Assembly: GCF_900302445.1 (NCBI RefSeq)
Contig: NZ_ONZF01000009.1
Span: forward strand, 1 to 64,000
Direction: 5' to 3'
Origin: Palleronia abyssalis
Lineage (GTDB): Bacteria > Pseudomonadota > Alphaproteobacteria > Rhodobacterales > Rhodobacteraceae
DNA length: 64,000 nucleotides
The notes beneath the pieces are model-generated. The model ran no database searches. It was not told the DNA's origin and saw only the letters and a program-made list of their open reading frames with translations. A program made the position numbers and the translations under genes. This document shows, piece after piece, positions 50,578 to 58,829 of the stretch (position 1 is the first letter of the stretch; every line of letters starts with the position of its first letter).

Positions 50578-52140
50578 ATGGCAGACGCAGTGGTGATCGG
50601 CGCAGGCCATAACGGGCTTGCCGCCGCGGCGGCGCTGGCGGCGAAGGGCTGGTCGGTCGAGGTGTTCGAACAGGCCGACATGCCCGGCGGCGCGGTCAAG
50701 ACGCGCGAAGCGACCCTGCCCGGCTTCCGGCACGACATGGGCGCGATGAACCTGTCGCTGTTCGCAGGCTCGGCCTTCGCGGGCGAACACGGCGCGGCGC
50801 TGGCCAGGCATGGCATGGCCTTCGCCCCCGCGACAGACTGCTTCGCGACGGCCTTTCCCGATGGGCGCTGGCTTGGCGTGTCCACCGATCTGGACATCAC
50901 CACCGCGCGCATCGCGGGCCATTCCCAGCGGGATGCCGAAACATGGCGCCGTCTGGTCGCCGAATTCGCCGAAGACGCGCCCCATATCTTCGCCGTGCTG
51001 GGCGGCCAGATGCGCATCCCCGCGTTAATGAAGACGGCCTATGGCGTGGCCCGCAAACGCGGCGTCAACCACGTGCGCAGCCTTGCGCGGCTGATGCTGC
51101 AAAGCCCCCGAGACTTCTTGGACGAGACGTTCGAAAGCCCGCGTGTGAAGGCGATGTGCGCCGCTTGGGGGATGCACCTGGACTTCCCGCCCGACCAGTC
51201 GGGCGGCGCCGTCTTCCCCTATCTGGAAGCGATGGCGAACCAGAGCTTCGGCATGGTGATCGGCCAGGGCGGCGCGGACACCATCATCCGCGCCATGGTC
51301 GGCATGATCGAAGACGCGGGCGGCAAGGTGACCTGCAATGCGCCAGTGTCCGAGATCCTGACCGCGGGCGGGGCCGCGAAAGGGGTCTGGCTGGCCGATG
51401 GGCGGCGGGTGAAGGCGGACAAGGCGGTGATCGCGACCGTTGCGCCCTCGGGGCTTGCGCGGCTGCTTCCGCGCGGGTCCGGCAACGCCCGGTTCGACGA
51501 AGGTCTGGCGCGCTATCGCCACGCGCCGGGCACGATGATGATGCATCTTGCCATGGACGGTCTGCCCGACTGGGCCGCGGGGGCCGAGCTGAAGCGGTTC
51601 GCCTATGTCCACCTTGCCCCGTCGCTGCGCCAGATGGCCACGACCTATGCCGAGGTTCAGGACGGCCTGCTTCCGCGCGAGCCGGTGATCGTCGTCGGCC
51701 AGCCGACGGCCGTGGACCCGAGCCGCGCGCCTGATGGCAAGCACGTGCTGTGGGTGCAGGTTCGCATGGTTCCGGGGACGATCCGGGGCGATGCGGCGGA
51801 CAAGATCGATGCGCGAGACTGGGCCACCGTGAAGGACGCCTATGCCGAGCGTGTGCTAGACATCATGGAGGGCTACGCCCCCGGCCTGCGCGCCCAAATT
51901 CTGGGCAAGCACATCCAGTCGCCCGAGGATCTCGAGGCAGACAACCCCAACCTCGTCGGCGGCGACCAGATCTGTGGCAGTCACCACCCCGCGCAGAACT
52001 TCCTGTTCCGCCCGGTGCCCGGATTCTCGGACGGATCGACGCCGATTAAGCGGCTTTGGCTGGCCGGCGCGGCCACCTGGCCCGGTGCAGGAACCGGCGC
52101 GGGATCGGGCACCTTGCTTGCGAAACGGCTTGGGAAGTAA
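50578..52140 (+). CDS. PYROXD2-like NAD(P)/FAD-dependent oxidoreductase 2
   Basis: A 520-residue FAD oxidoreductase of the same group as the gene at 48131-49696. FAD motifs are AVVIGAGHNGLAAAAALAAKG and VFEQADMPGGAVKT; the C-terminus has VGGDQICGSHHPAQNFLFRP and LAGAATWPGAGTGAGSG. The two proteins are recognisably related along their length but clearly diverged. AGGAG lies seven bases before ATG 50578. It is transcribed alone and rightward, divergent from the cyclase operon across the TGCA dyad. Function unknown. Confidence 0.85.
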   Translation: MADAVVIGAGHNGLAAAAALAAKGWSVEVFEQADMPGGAVKTREATLPGFRHDMGAMNLSLFAGSAFAGEHGAALARHGMAFAPATDCFATAFPDGRWLGVSTDLDITTARIAGHSQRDAETWRRLVAEFAEDAPHIFAVLGGQMRIPALMKTAYGVARKRGVNHVRSLARLMLQSPRDFLDETFESPRVKAMCAAWGMHLDFPPDQSGGAVFPYLEAMANQSFGMVIGQGGADTIIRAMVGMIEDAGGKVTCNAPVSEILTAGGAAKGVWLADGRRVKADKAVIATVAPSGLARLLPRGSGNARFDEGLARYRHAPGTMMMHLAMDGLPDWAAGAELKRFAYVHLAPSLRQMATTYAEVQDGLLPREPVIVVGQPTAVDPSRAPDGKHVLWVQVRMVPGTIRGDAADKIDARDWATVKDAYAERVLDIMEGYAPGLRAQILGKHIQSPEDLEADNPNLVGGDQICGSHHPAQNFLFRPVPGFSDGSTPIKRLWLAGAATWPGAGTGAGSGTLLAKRLGK

Positions 52141-52158
52141 CGCCGCGAGATATATGCA

Positions 52159-52186
52159 TTGACACGTTTCAGGCTTAAAGTATCGT
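52159..52186 (+). promoter_or_regulatory. Promoter of the peptide-type ABC operon with shared element
   Basis: A -35-like TTGACA (52159-52164) and -10-like TATCGT (52181-52186) are 16 bases apart. The spacer holds TTTCAGGCTTAAAG (52167-52180), which matches 13 of 14 bases of TTTCAGGCTTGAAG in the kynA palindrome. This suggests one regulator acts on both. Confidence 0.5.
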
Positions 52187-52263
52187 CATGGGCAGAAGGT
52201 CGCCCAAGCGGCCCGTGACATGTGCAGCCCACGCGCTGCCGTCCAACAGATCAGGAGGTTGCC

Positions 52264-53793
52264 ATGACCCTCTCTCGCCGCTCCGTCCTCGGGACGGGCG
52301 CCGCCGGCCTTGCCGTGGGCCTGACGGGACTGCCCCGCCTTGCCGCCGCACAGGATGATGGACTGACCATCGCCTATAACGTCAACCTGCCCTCGTTCGA
52401 CCCGACAGTCGGCCCCTCGGCGGTGAACCCCACGATCCAGGGCATCTATCAGTCGATCTTCGACCAGTTCATCGCCCAGAACGCCGATCTCAGCTTCCGG
52501 CCCGGCCTTCTGACCGATTGGGGCTGGACCGACGATAATACCAAGGTGCAGATGACCGTCCGCGAAGGTGCCACCTGGCACAACGGCGATCCGGTCACGC
52601 CCGAGGATGTGGTGTGGTCGCTGGAACGCGCGGGCGACCCCGAGGGCGGGAACCCGATCCAGTTCGTTTGGGCCAAGATCGGCAATTTTCAGATCGACGG
52701 CCAGACGATCACGGCCGATGTGCTGGAGTACGACCCCACGCTGTTCAAATGGATGGGCTTCCTGACCGGTTACGTCCTGCCAAAGGCATATTTCGAGGAA
52801 GTCGGCCCCGAAGGCTTCGAGGAAGCGCCGATTGGCTCCGGCCCCTATATGGTCGACCGGTTCGAGCGGAACGCCTTCATCCGCCTGAAGGCACACCCCG
52901 GCTATTGGGGCGACGCCCCCGATTTCGAGACGGTGACGATCAAGTTCGTCACCGACGCCTCCAGCCGCGTGGCCGAGGTGGAATCGGGCCAGTCCGACCT
53001 GACGCTGGAAATCCCGTATGAGGAATTCGACCGCCTGCGCGAGCAGGACGCGCTGGAGGGCACGTCAATCCCCGTGTCGGATATCGGGATGATCTTCATC
53101 AACGATGTCGAGCCGATGAACGACCCCAACGTCCGTAAGGCAATGCACCTTGCCATCGACAAGCAGCTTATCATCGACCGGCTGCTGTCGGGTTACGGCG
53201 TCCCGATCTCGACCCTGCAAACGCCGGAATACGTCGCCTACGATCCGTCGATCACGGTAGATTACGACCCCGACCGCGCGATGGAGCTGCTGGCCGAATC
53301 TGGCTATGGCCCCGACAACCCCGTGACCTTCACCATCCAGACCACCCGCGGCTTCAAGCCCAAGGATTACGAGATGATCCAGGCCATCGTCGGCCTGTGG
53401 CGGCGCGTCGGCATCGAGGCCGAGATCGAGGTCTACGAGATCGCCAAGCATTACGAGCTGCGGGCCGCCGACACGCTGGCCCCCGCCGCCTTCTACAACT
53501 GGGGCAACTCGGTGGGCGATCCGTCGACCTCGACCGGGTTCACCATGTTCGGCCCCTCGCCCCATTCGGTCTGGGACGGGCAGGAAATGATCGACATGAT
53601 CGGCCCCCTCTGGGGCGAGGCGTACGAGGAGAAGCGTATCGAGGGCTACAAGGCCGTCGACCGCAAGGTGGCCGAGGACGCGCTGGTCATTCCGATCCTG
53701 CAATATGTCCAACCCATCGTGCACCGCGCCGGCCTGACGGTCGAGGCGCAGGCGTCAGGCGCCCTGACCGCCCAGGCCATCAAGCGCGGTTAA
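52264..53793 (+). CDS. Peptide/nickel-type ABC transporter substrate-binding protein
   Basis: A 509-residue family 5 solute-binding protein. The N-terminus has a twin-arginine-like motif SRRSVLG at residues 4-10 before a hydrophobic stretch (GTGAAGLAVGLTGLPRLAAAQ), so it may be exported folded. The mature part begins LTIAYNVNLPSFDPTVG and contains the family motif VREGATWHNGDPVTPEDVVWSLER. AGGAGG precedes the ATG. It is first in the five-gene operon with two permeases and two ATPases. Family 5 proteins bind peptides, metals, opines or oligosaccharides; the ligand is unknown. Confidence 0.92.
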   Translation: MTLSRRSVLGTGAAGLAVGLTGLPRLAAAQDDGLTIAYNVNLPSFDPTVGPSAVNPTIQGIYQSIFDQFIAQNADLSFRPGLLTDWGWTDDNTKVQMTVREGATWHNGDPVTPEDVVWSLERAGDPEGGNPIQFVWAKIGNFQIDGQTITADVLEYDPTLFKWMGFLTGYVLPKAYFEEVGPEGFEEAPIGSGPYMVDRFERNAFIRLKAHPGYWGDAPDFETVTIKFVTDASSRVAEVESGQSDLTLEIPYEEFDRLREQDALEGTSIPVSDIGMIFINDVEPMNDPNVRKAMHLAIDKQLIIDRLLSGYGVPISTLQTPEYVAYDPSITVDYDPDRAMELLAESGYGPDNPVTFTIQTTRGFKPKDYEMIQAIVGLWRRVGIEAEIEVYEIAKHYELRAADTLAPAAFYNWGNSVGDPSTSTGFTMFGPSPHSVWDGQEMIDMIGPLWGEAYEEKRIEGYKAVDRKVAEDALVIPILQYVQPIVHRAGLTVEAQASGALTAQAIKRG

Positions 53794-53832
53794 GGCCCAC
53801 GGGCGCCCCGCGGCAGGGGCGCCCCATTCCCC

Positions 53833-54834
53833 ATGCAAAACGCCATTCTCCGCCTTCTGACGACCCTCGTCACGCTGTTCGGCGTGGCCGTCGTGGTCTT
53901 CGTGGTCATCCGGCTTGCCCCGGGCGACCCCATCGCGATGATGCTGCCCCCCGGCGCGTCCGAGGACGACATCGCCCGCCTACGCGCGAATTACGGGCTG
54001 GACCGCTCGGTCCCCGCGCAATTCGGCATATGGCTGTCGGGCGTGGTGCAGGGGGATTTCGGCACCTCGATCTCGCTGCGGCAGGACGTGGGGTCGCTGG
54101 TGCTGGGCCGCCTGCCTGCCACACTGGAGCTTGCGGGCCTTGCGCTGATCCTCGCCATCCTTCTGGGCACAACGCTCGCGGTTATCGGCACCCTGCGGCG
54201 ACAGCGCATGGCCGAAAGCGCGGTGGACCTGTGGAATGGCATGATGCTGTCGATCCCCGATTTCCTGTGGGGGCTGATCTTCATCGTGCTTCTGGGCGTG
54301 GTGGTCCCGCTGTTCCCGATCTCGGGGCGGATTGACCCGTCGCTGAACCCCGATTACGCCACCAATTTCCTGCTGCTCGAAAGCCTTGTGCGTCTCGATT
54401 TCCGGGTCACGGCGGATCTGCTGTCTCATATGTTCCTTCCCGCGCTGGCGCTGGCCCTGCCCCTGTCGGCCGTCATCGCGCAGGTGCTGAAGCAATCGCT
54501 GAAAGAGGTCATGCATCTGGATTACGTCGTGCTGGCCCGCGCCAAGGGGTTCACGGAAATCACGGTCTTGTTCCGCGAGGCGCTGCGCAACGCCGTGCTG
54601 CCCACGCTGACGCTGGTTGGCGTGCAGTTCACCTTCCTGATCGGCGGGACCGTCATCGTTGAGAAGTTGTTCTCGTACGAGGGGCTGGGCAACCTTGCCA
54701 TCGACGCGGTGATCAACCGCGACCTGCCCCTGATCCAGGGCATCGTGCTGCTGTTTGCCGTGCTGTTCATCGCCACGAACCTGATCGTGGACCTGACCTA
54801 TGCCGCCCTGAACCCGAGGCTCAGGCATGGTTAG
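53833..54834 (+). CDS. Peptide-type ABC transporter permease (DppB-like)
   Basis: A 333-residue inner-membrane permease with six helices. The N-terminal TLFGVAVVVFVVIRLAPGDPI is the DppB hallmark, and the cytoplasmic coupling loop reads DYVVLARAKGFTEITVLFREALRNAVLPTLTL, with the EAA-type Ala-Gly element. It starts 40 bases after the binding-protein stop and overlaps the next permease by eight bases. Confidence 0.94.
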   Translation: MQNAILRLLTTLVTLFGVAVVVFVVIRLAPGDPIAMMLPPGASEDDIARLRANYGLDRSVPAQFGIWLSGVVQGDFGTSISLRQDVGSLVLGRLPATLELAGLALILAILLGTTLAVIGTLRRQRMAESAVDLWNGMMLSIPDFLWGLIFIVLLGVVVPLFPISGRIDPSLNPDYATNFLLLESLVRLDFRVTADLLSHMFLPALALALPLSAVIAQVLKQSLKEVMHLDYVVLARAKGFTEITVLFREALRNAVLPTLTLVGVQFTFLIGGTVIVEKLFSYEGLGNLAIDAVINRDLPLIQGIVLLFAVLFIATNLIVDLTYAALNPRLRHG

Positions 54835-55642
54835 GCTGTGGCTCTCAGGCGGGTGGCTGGCGATCCTTGTCCTGGCCGCAATCTTCGCGCCGTGGATCGC
54901 GCCGCACGATCCGCTGGCACAGGACCTGTTCCTGGAACGCTTGCCCCCGGTCTGGATCGACGGCGCGGAACCCGGATACTACCTTGGCACCGACAGTCTG
55001 GGCCGGGACGTGCTGTCGCGGATGATCTACGGCGCGCGCATCGCGCTGATCGTGGCGGTTCTGGCGGGCGGGGCGGCGGCGCTGATCGGATCGACGCTGG
55101 GGCTTCTGGCGGGCTTCTACGGGGGCTGGACCGACCGGATCGTGGGACGGATCATCGACATCTGGATGAGCTTCCCGCCGGTGCTGTTCGCGATCCTGCT
55201 GGTCGCCGTCCTGGGCACGGGCCTGCATTCGGTGATCCTGGCCATCGCCATCATCGACTGGACCCGTTTCGCCCGCGTCATCCGGGCCGAGACGATGGCC
55301 CAGTCGCGCATGGACTACGTTGCCAGCGCCGTGGTGATCGGGCGATCCCGCCTTGGGACGCTGGCGGCCGAGGTGCTGCCCAACGTCCTGCCCACACTTC
55401 TGGTGCTGTTCTCGCTGGAGATGGGGATCGCGGTCATCGTCGAGGCGATCCTGTCCTTCGTGAACCTGTCGATCTCGTCCGACGACCCGACATGGGGCGG
55501 CATGATCGCCGAGGGGCGCACGCAGATCCACTTCGCGCCCTGGGTCTTGGTGGTCCCGATGGTAGCGCTGTTCCTGACGGTCCTCTCCTTCTCGCAATTC
55601 GGCGAGGGGTTGAAGGATCGCATCGACCCGGTGCTGCGATGA
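54827..55642 (+). CDS. Peptide-type ABC transporter permease (DppC-like)
   Basis: A 271-residue permease with an N-terminal helix (LSGGWLAILVLAAIFAPWIAPHDP), then LGTDSLGRDVLSRMIYGAR, the DppC hallmark, and the coupling loop DYVASAVVIGRSRLGTLAAEVLPNVLPTLLVL. It forms the pore with the preceding permease, and its end overlaps the next ATPase start. Confidence 0.94.
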   Translation: MVRLWLSGGWLAILVLAAIFAPWIAPHDPLAQDLFLERLPPVWIDGAEPGYYLGTDSLGRDVLSRMIYGARIALIVAVLAGGAAALIGSTLGLLAGFYGGWTDRIVGRIIDIWMSFPPVLFAILLVAVLGTGLHSVILAIAIIDWTRFARVIRAETMAQSRMDYVASAVVIGRSRLGTLAAEVLPNVLPTLLVLFSLEMGIAVIVEAILSFVNLSISSDDPTWGGMIAEGRTQIHFAPWVLVVPMVALFLTVLSFSQFGEGLKDRIDPVLR

Positions 55643-56505
55643 GCGTGGTTCTGGAGATCGACGGCCTGGAGGTGCGCACCCGGGGCGGCCAGCGCCTGCT
55701 GCGAGGCGTCTCGCTGTCGGTCGAGACGGGCGAGACGCACGGCCTTGTCGGGGAATCCGGCGCCGGCAAAAGCATGATCGGCAAGGCCGTCGCCGGGATC
55801 CTGCCGCGCGGCGTGACGGTAACAGATGGGTCAATTCGGCTGGACGGGCAGGACCTGCTTGCCCTCGGTCGCACCAAGCGTCGGCGGCTGGTGGGCGAAC
55901 GGGTCGCCATCATCCCGCAGGACCCGCTGACCGCGCTGAACCCCTGCCGCCGGATCGGCGGGCAGATCACCGACCGGCTGATCCATATCCTGGGCTGGGA
56001 CGCCAAACGCGCCCGCCTCCGCGCCGCCGAATTGCTCGAGGAAGTCGCGATCCGCGACCCCGCCCGCGTGCTGAACGCCTATCCGCACGAGATCTCGGGC
56101 GGGATGCGCCAGCGCGTGCTGATCGCCGCCGCCTTCGCCGCCGAGCCTGCGCTGATCATCGCGGACGAGCCGACGACGGCGCTGGACGTGACCGTGCAGA
56201 AACAGGTGCTGCGCCTGATCGGCGACCTGCAGGCACGCCATGGCACGGCGCTTCTGTTCGTGACGCATGACATGGGCGTGGTCGCCAAGCTGTGTCCCAG
56301 CCTGACGGTGCTTTACGCTGGGCACGTCGTCGATCAGGGCAAGGCCGCGCGCATCTTCGGCCCCGCCCCGCACCCCTATGCCCGCGCCTTGATCGCCGCG
56401 ACGCCGCGCTATGACCGGCCAGAGGAGTCGCTGCTGCCGGTGCCGCAGGATGTGATCGACGCGCTGGACCGCGAAGTCGCGCAGGCGGATGGTGCCCATG
56501 GCTGA
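55639..56505 (+). CDS. Peptide-type ABC transporter ATPase (DppD-like)
   Basis: A 288-residue ATPase with Walker A GESGAGKSM near residue 38, the OppD/DppD-specific IIPQDPLTALNPCRRIG, signature ISGGMRQRVLIAAA and Walker B LIIADEPTTALDV. ATG 55639 overlaps the DppC-like stop. Unlike most DppD proteins the C-terminal tail has no cysteine-rich iron-sulphur motif; it ends soon after HPYARALIAATP. It works with the next ATPase. Confidence 0.93.
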   Translation: MSVVLEIDGLEVRTRGGQRLLRGVSLSVETGETHGLVGESGAGKSMIGKAVAGILPRGVTVTDGSIRLDGQDLLALGRTKRRRLVGERVAIIPQDPLTALNPCRRIGGQITDRLIHILGWDAKRARLRAAELLEEVAIRDPARVLNAYPHEISGGMRQRVLIAAAFAAEPALIIADEPTTALDVTVQKQVLRLIGDLQARHGTALLFVTHDMGVVAKLCPSLTVLYAGHVVDQGKAARIFGPAPHPYARALIAATPRYDRPEESLLPVPQDVIDALDREVAQADGAHG

Positions 56506-57307
56506 CCCCCTCCTTCAGGTCCGTGACCTGCATCTGGCGCTGCCCGACCTGAATGCCCCGCGTCTGTTCGGCCCCGCCCCGCAGGTCGGGATCCTGCACG
56601 GTCTGACCTTCGACATCCCCCGTGGCGCGACCCTGGGTATCGTCGGGGAATCAGGCTCCGGCAAGTCGACGCTGGGCCGGTGCCTCGTGCGGCTGCTGGA
56701 ACCGACCGGGGGCACCATTCTCCTGAACGGCGACGACATCACCCATGCCAGCCCCCGCGATCTGGCGGCACACCGGCGCGATCTGCAGATGATTTTCCAG
56801 GATCCCATGTCCTCGCTGAACCCGCGCCATTCCGTCTTGCGTCTGATCGCCGATCCCATGCGGCTGCACGGAATTCAGGACGCCGACGCCAAGGCGCGCG
56901 ACATGCTCGACCGGGTGCATCTGGGCCGCCGCTTCGCCGACCGCTATCCGCATCAGCTGTCCGGCGGGCAGCGCCAGCGGGTCGGGATCGCGCGCGCCGT
57001 GGGCCTGTCGCCGCGCTTCATCCTTGCCGACGAGATCGTGTCGGGTCTGGACGTCTCGACCCAGGCGCAGATCATCCGCCTGCTGGAAGAGCTGGTGGCC
57101 GACATGGACCTGACGCTGGCCTTCATCAGCCACGACCTGTCGGTGATCCGGCGGCTGTGTCGCGAGGTGATCGTGCTGCGCGCGGGCCAGATCGTCGAGG
57201 CGGGGGCAACGTCGAAGATTTTTTCGGCCCCGGCTCATCCTTACACTGCGGCCTTGCAGTCTTCGATAGCTTTGCCGGAGCTAGACGAGGGCTGGCTTTT
57301 GTCGTGA
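56498..57307 (+). CDS. Peptide-type ABC transporter ATPase (DppF-like)
   Basis: A 269-residue ATPase with Walker A GESGSGKST, MIFQDPMSSLNPRHSV, signature LSGGQRQRVGIARA and Walker B FILADEIVSGLDV (DEIV where most have DEPV). It ends at HPYTAALQSSIALPELDEGW. ATG 56498 is preferred over GTG 56489. It overlaps the previous gene by eight bases and is the last of the operon. Right after its stop the base composition becomes T- and G-rich and the style of genes changes. Confidence 0.93.
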   Translation: MADPLLQVRDLHLALPDLNAPRLFGPAPQVGILHGLTFDIPRGATLGIVGESGSGKSTLGRCLVRLLEPTGGTILLNGDDITHASPRDLAAHRRDLQMIFQDPMSSLNPRHSVLRLIADPMRLHGIQDADAKARDMLDRVHLGRRFADRYPHQLSGGQRQRVGIARAVGLSPRFILADEIVSGLDVSTQAQIIRLLEELVADMDLTLAFISHDLSVIRRLCREVIVLRAGQIVEAGATSKIFSAPAHPYTAALQSSIALPELDEGWLLS

Positions 57308-57449
57308 TGGGTTTGCGGGCGTTTGTGGTCTGGATGCGTGGTTTGCATGGTTTTTCATGTGCTTGCGCTGTGTTTTCTGTGGACAAGTGGTGGGAGGTTT
57401 CGGGACCGGGCCGTACCTTTGTGATGTCATGTCAACGAAGAGGGACATC

Positions 57450-58106
57450 ATGTTTTTGACGGATTCGATACGGATCGATGCGGGGGAGTGGTCTGAACTT
57501 GAGGCGGCTTTCCGAGCGGGTGGGGGCAAGCGGAACACGCGGATGGAAGACGAGGTCGCGGACAGGGTCTTGACGCGGGGCTGGGCGGACATGATCGATG
57601 TCGATGACCTGATCTATGCGCAGGACGATCGTTTGTCGTTCGTGCTGGGGGCGGGGCTGGTGCGCGCGGTGGGGCGGGATATGGAGCTTGGAGAGATGTA
57701 TGTGTCTCGTCGTCCGTCTCGTGCCGATCCGGCTCCGGTTGTGGATCGGGCGTACGGCATCCCGCAGCTGAGCTGTTTTCTGATCCAGATGTCGCGCCTG
57801 GGTTTCACGATCGACGCGACGCGGTTCTGCGCGGCGACGCAGCGCGCGTCTCGGGATCGGGACTGGATGACGCTGGAGGAGCGGATTGCGTGCGATCATC
57901 TTTCGCGCCGCCGGGCGTATCCGCCGGTGACGCTTGTCTCGTCGTCCTGCCGGTGGCCGGCGGTCTCCCGGGCCCAGGAGAGTGTGGTGCAGCCCTCAGG
58001 GGCGCGGGTGTCGATGTTTCGCGACGGAACGGGGAAGGTGGCACGGATCGAGATCCGCACGCCGAACCGGACGCGCGAAAGGGTGCCGGACATGGCCGCG
58101 TCGTGA
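57450..58106 (+). CDS. Uncharacterised protein with atypical codon use
   Basis: A 218-residue protein that I do not recognise. It is probably cytoplasmic: no signal peptide or membrane helix, acidic in the first half (RIDAGEWSELEAAF, ADMIDVDDLIYAQDD) and Arg-rich in the second. It has three internal cysteines (SCFLI, RFCAA, IACDH) and one in SSSCRW. GAGGG lies six bases before ATG 57450. Codons strongly prefer a final G (gcg, acg, cgg, gtg), unlike the C-ending genes on either side, a sign of separate origin. It lies alone between the peptide transporter operon and the primase-like unit. Possibilities include a plasmid or phage accessory gene; nothing supports a function. Confidence 0.6.
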   Translation: MFLTDSIRIDAGEWSELEAAFRAGGGKRNTRMEDEVADRVLTRGWADMIDVDDLIYAQDDRLSFVLGAGLVRAVGRDMELGEMYVSRRPSRADPAPVVDRAYGIPQLSCFLIQMSRLGFTIDATRFCAATQRASRDRDWMTLEERIACDHLSRRRAYPPVTLVSSSCRWPAVSRAQESVVQPSGARVSMFRDGTGKVARIEIRTPNRTRERVPDMAAS

Positions 58107-58135
58107 TCGGCTGATGTCCTGCGACGGCTTTCTTC

Positions 58136-58162
58136 GCGCCGGGGGGCGCATGCCCCCCGCGC
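58136..58162. terminator. GC-rich hairpin between convergent genes
   Basis: GCGCCGGGGGGC (58136-58147) pairs with GCCCCCCGCGC (58152-58162) around GCAT with one bulge. It lies between the stop of the gene at 58106 and that at 58173 on the other strand, so it probably ends both transcripts, though no T runs follow. Confidence 0.5.
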
Positions 58163-58172
58163 GGACCGGGCA

Positions 58173-58811
58173 TCACGGCTCAATGTCGGTGAGCTGTCCG
58201 GAGGGGCGGACGAAGCGGTCTTTGGCGCCCTGGGCCCAGGAGATGTAGGGGATGCCGGCGAGAAGTTCGATTTGGTGGTGCGCCATGACGCGGCCCCAGG
58301 AGTAGCTGGTATAGCGGTCGACCCGCGCGGCGCAGGGGGCGGTCGTGATGGTGGGGTCGGTTTTAGGCCGGGGCAGAAGACCTGCGCGGTGGTCGAGCAG
58401 GGCGCGGGTGATCTCGTATGCGGGGATGCCCCACGCGAAGATGCAGGCGGCCTGCCAGCGCGGTCCGATGGCGGCGGCGAAGGGGGCGAGGGCGAGAGAT
58501 GGCCTGAGGCGTGTCATCTTGACGTACCAGCCGTGCTGACAGCGGATGGCGCCCACGAACATGTTGATCCGGTTCATGTCGACATGGCGTCCGGGCACCT
58601 TCCGCCGGGTCCAGGCGATGATCTCTTCGGTGATCCGGGCATGGAGGGCGGCGCGGTCGTTGCGGGTCGGGATCCGGGGAATGCGGGAACGAGGGGGCGG
58701 AGCTTTTGCGGGCGCGGCATGGGGGCGGGCGTGAGGCGGCACGGGCGATCTCTCCTGCGGGTCTGCTGGGACTTGGGCGTGGGTCCGCGTGCGCAGGGTC
58801 TGGCTGCGCAC
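58173..58811 (-). CDS. Uncharacterised protein of the primase-like unit
   Basis: Up to 212 residues; the start is uncertain. A GTG at 58811 gives a Pro/Arg/Ala-rich, probably disordered first 45 residues; a start nearer NDRAALHARITEEIIAWTRRK is possible. The later part has aromatic-rich stretches (YTSYSWGRVMAHHQIELL, IPYISWAQG) with alternate hydrophobics but no clear membrane helix. Codons are C-ending, so the frame looks real. It begins about 19 bases after the stop of the DUF927-type gene and is probably its operon partner. I do not recognise a family. Confidence 0.55.
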   Translation of the reverse strand: MRSQTLRTRTHAQVPADPQERSPVPPHARPHAAPAKAPPPRSRIPRIPTRNDRAALHARITEEIIAWTRRKVPGRHVDMNRINMFVGAIRCQHGWYVKMTRLRPSLALAPFAAAIGPRWQAACIFAWGIPAYEITRALLDHRAGLLPRPKTDPTITTAPCAARVDRYTSYSWGRVMAHHQIELLAGIPYISWAQGAKDRFVRPSGQLTDIEP

Positions 58812-58829
58812 GCGGAGCTTTGGCGGTGA

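Noticed and set aside
57378-57386. TGTGGACAA as a genuine DnaA-controlled origin on its own
   Set aside because: A single nine-base near-match is expected by chance in a window of this size; only its recurrence near the primase-like unit is worth noting.
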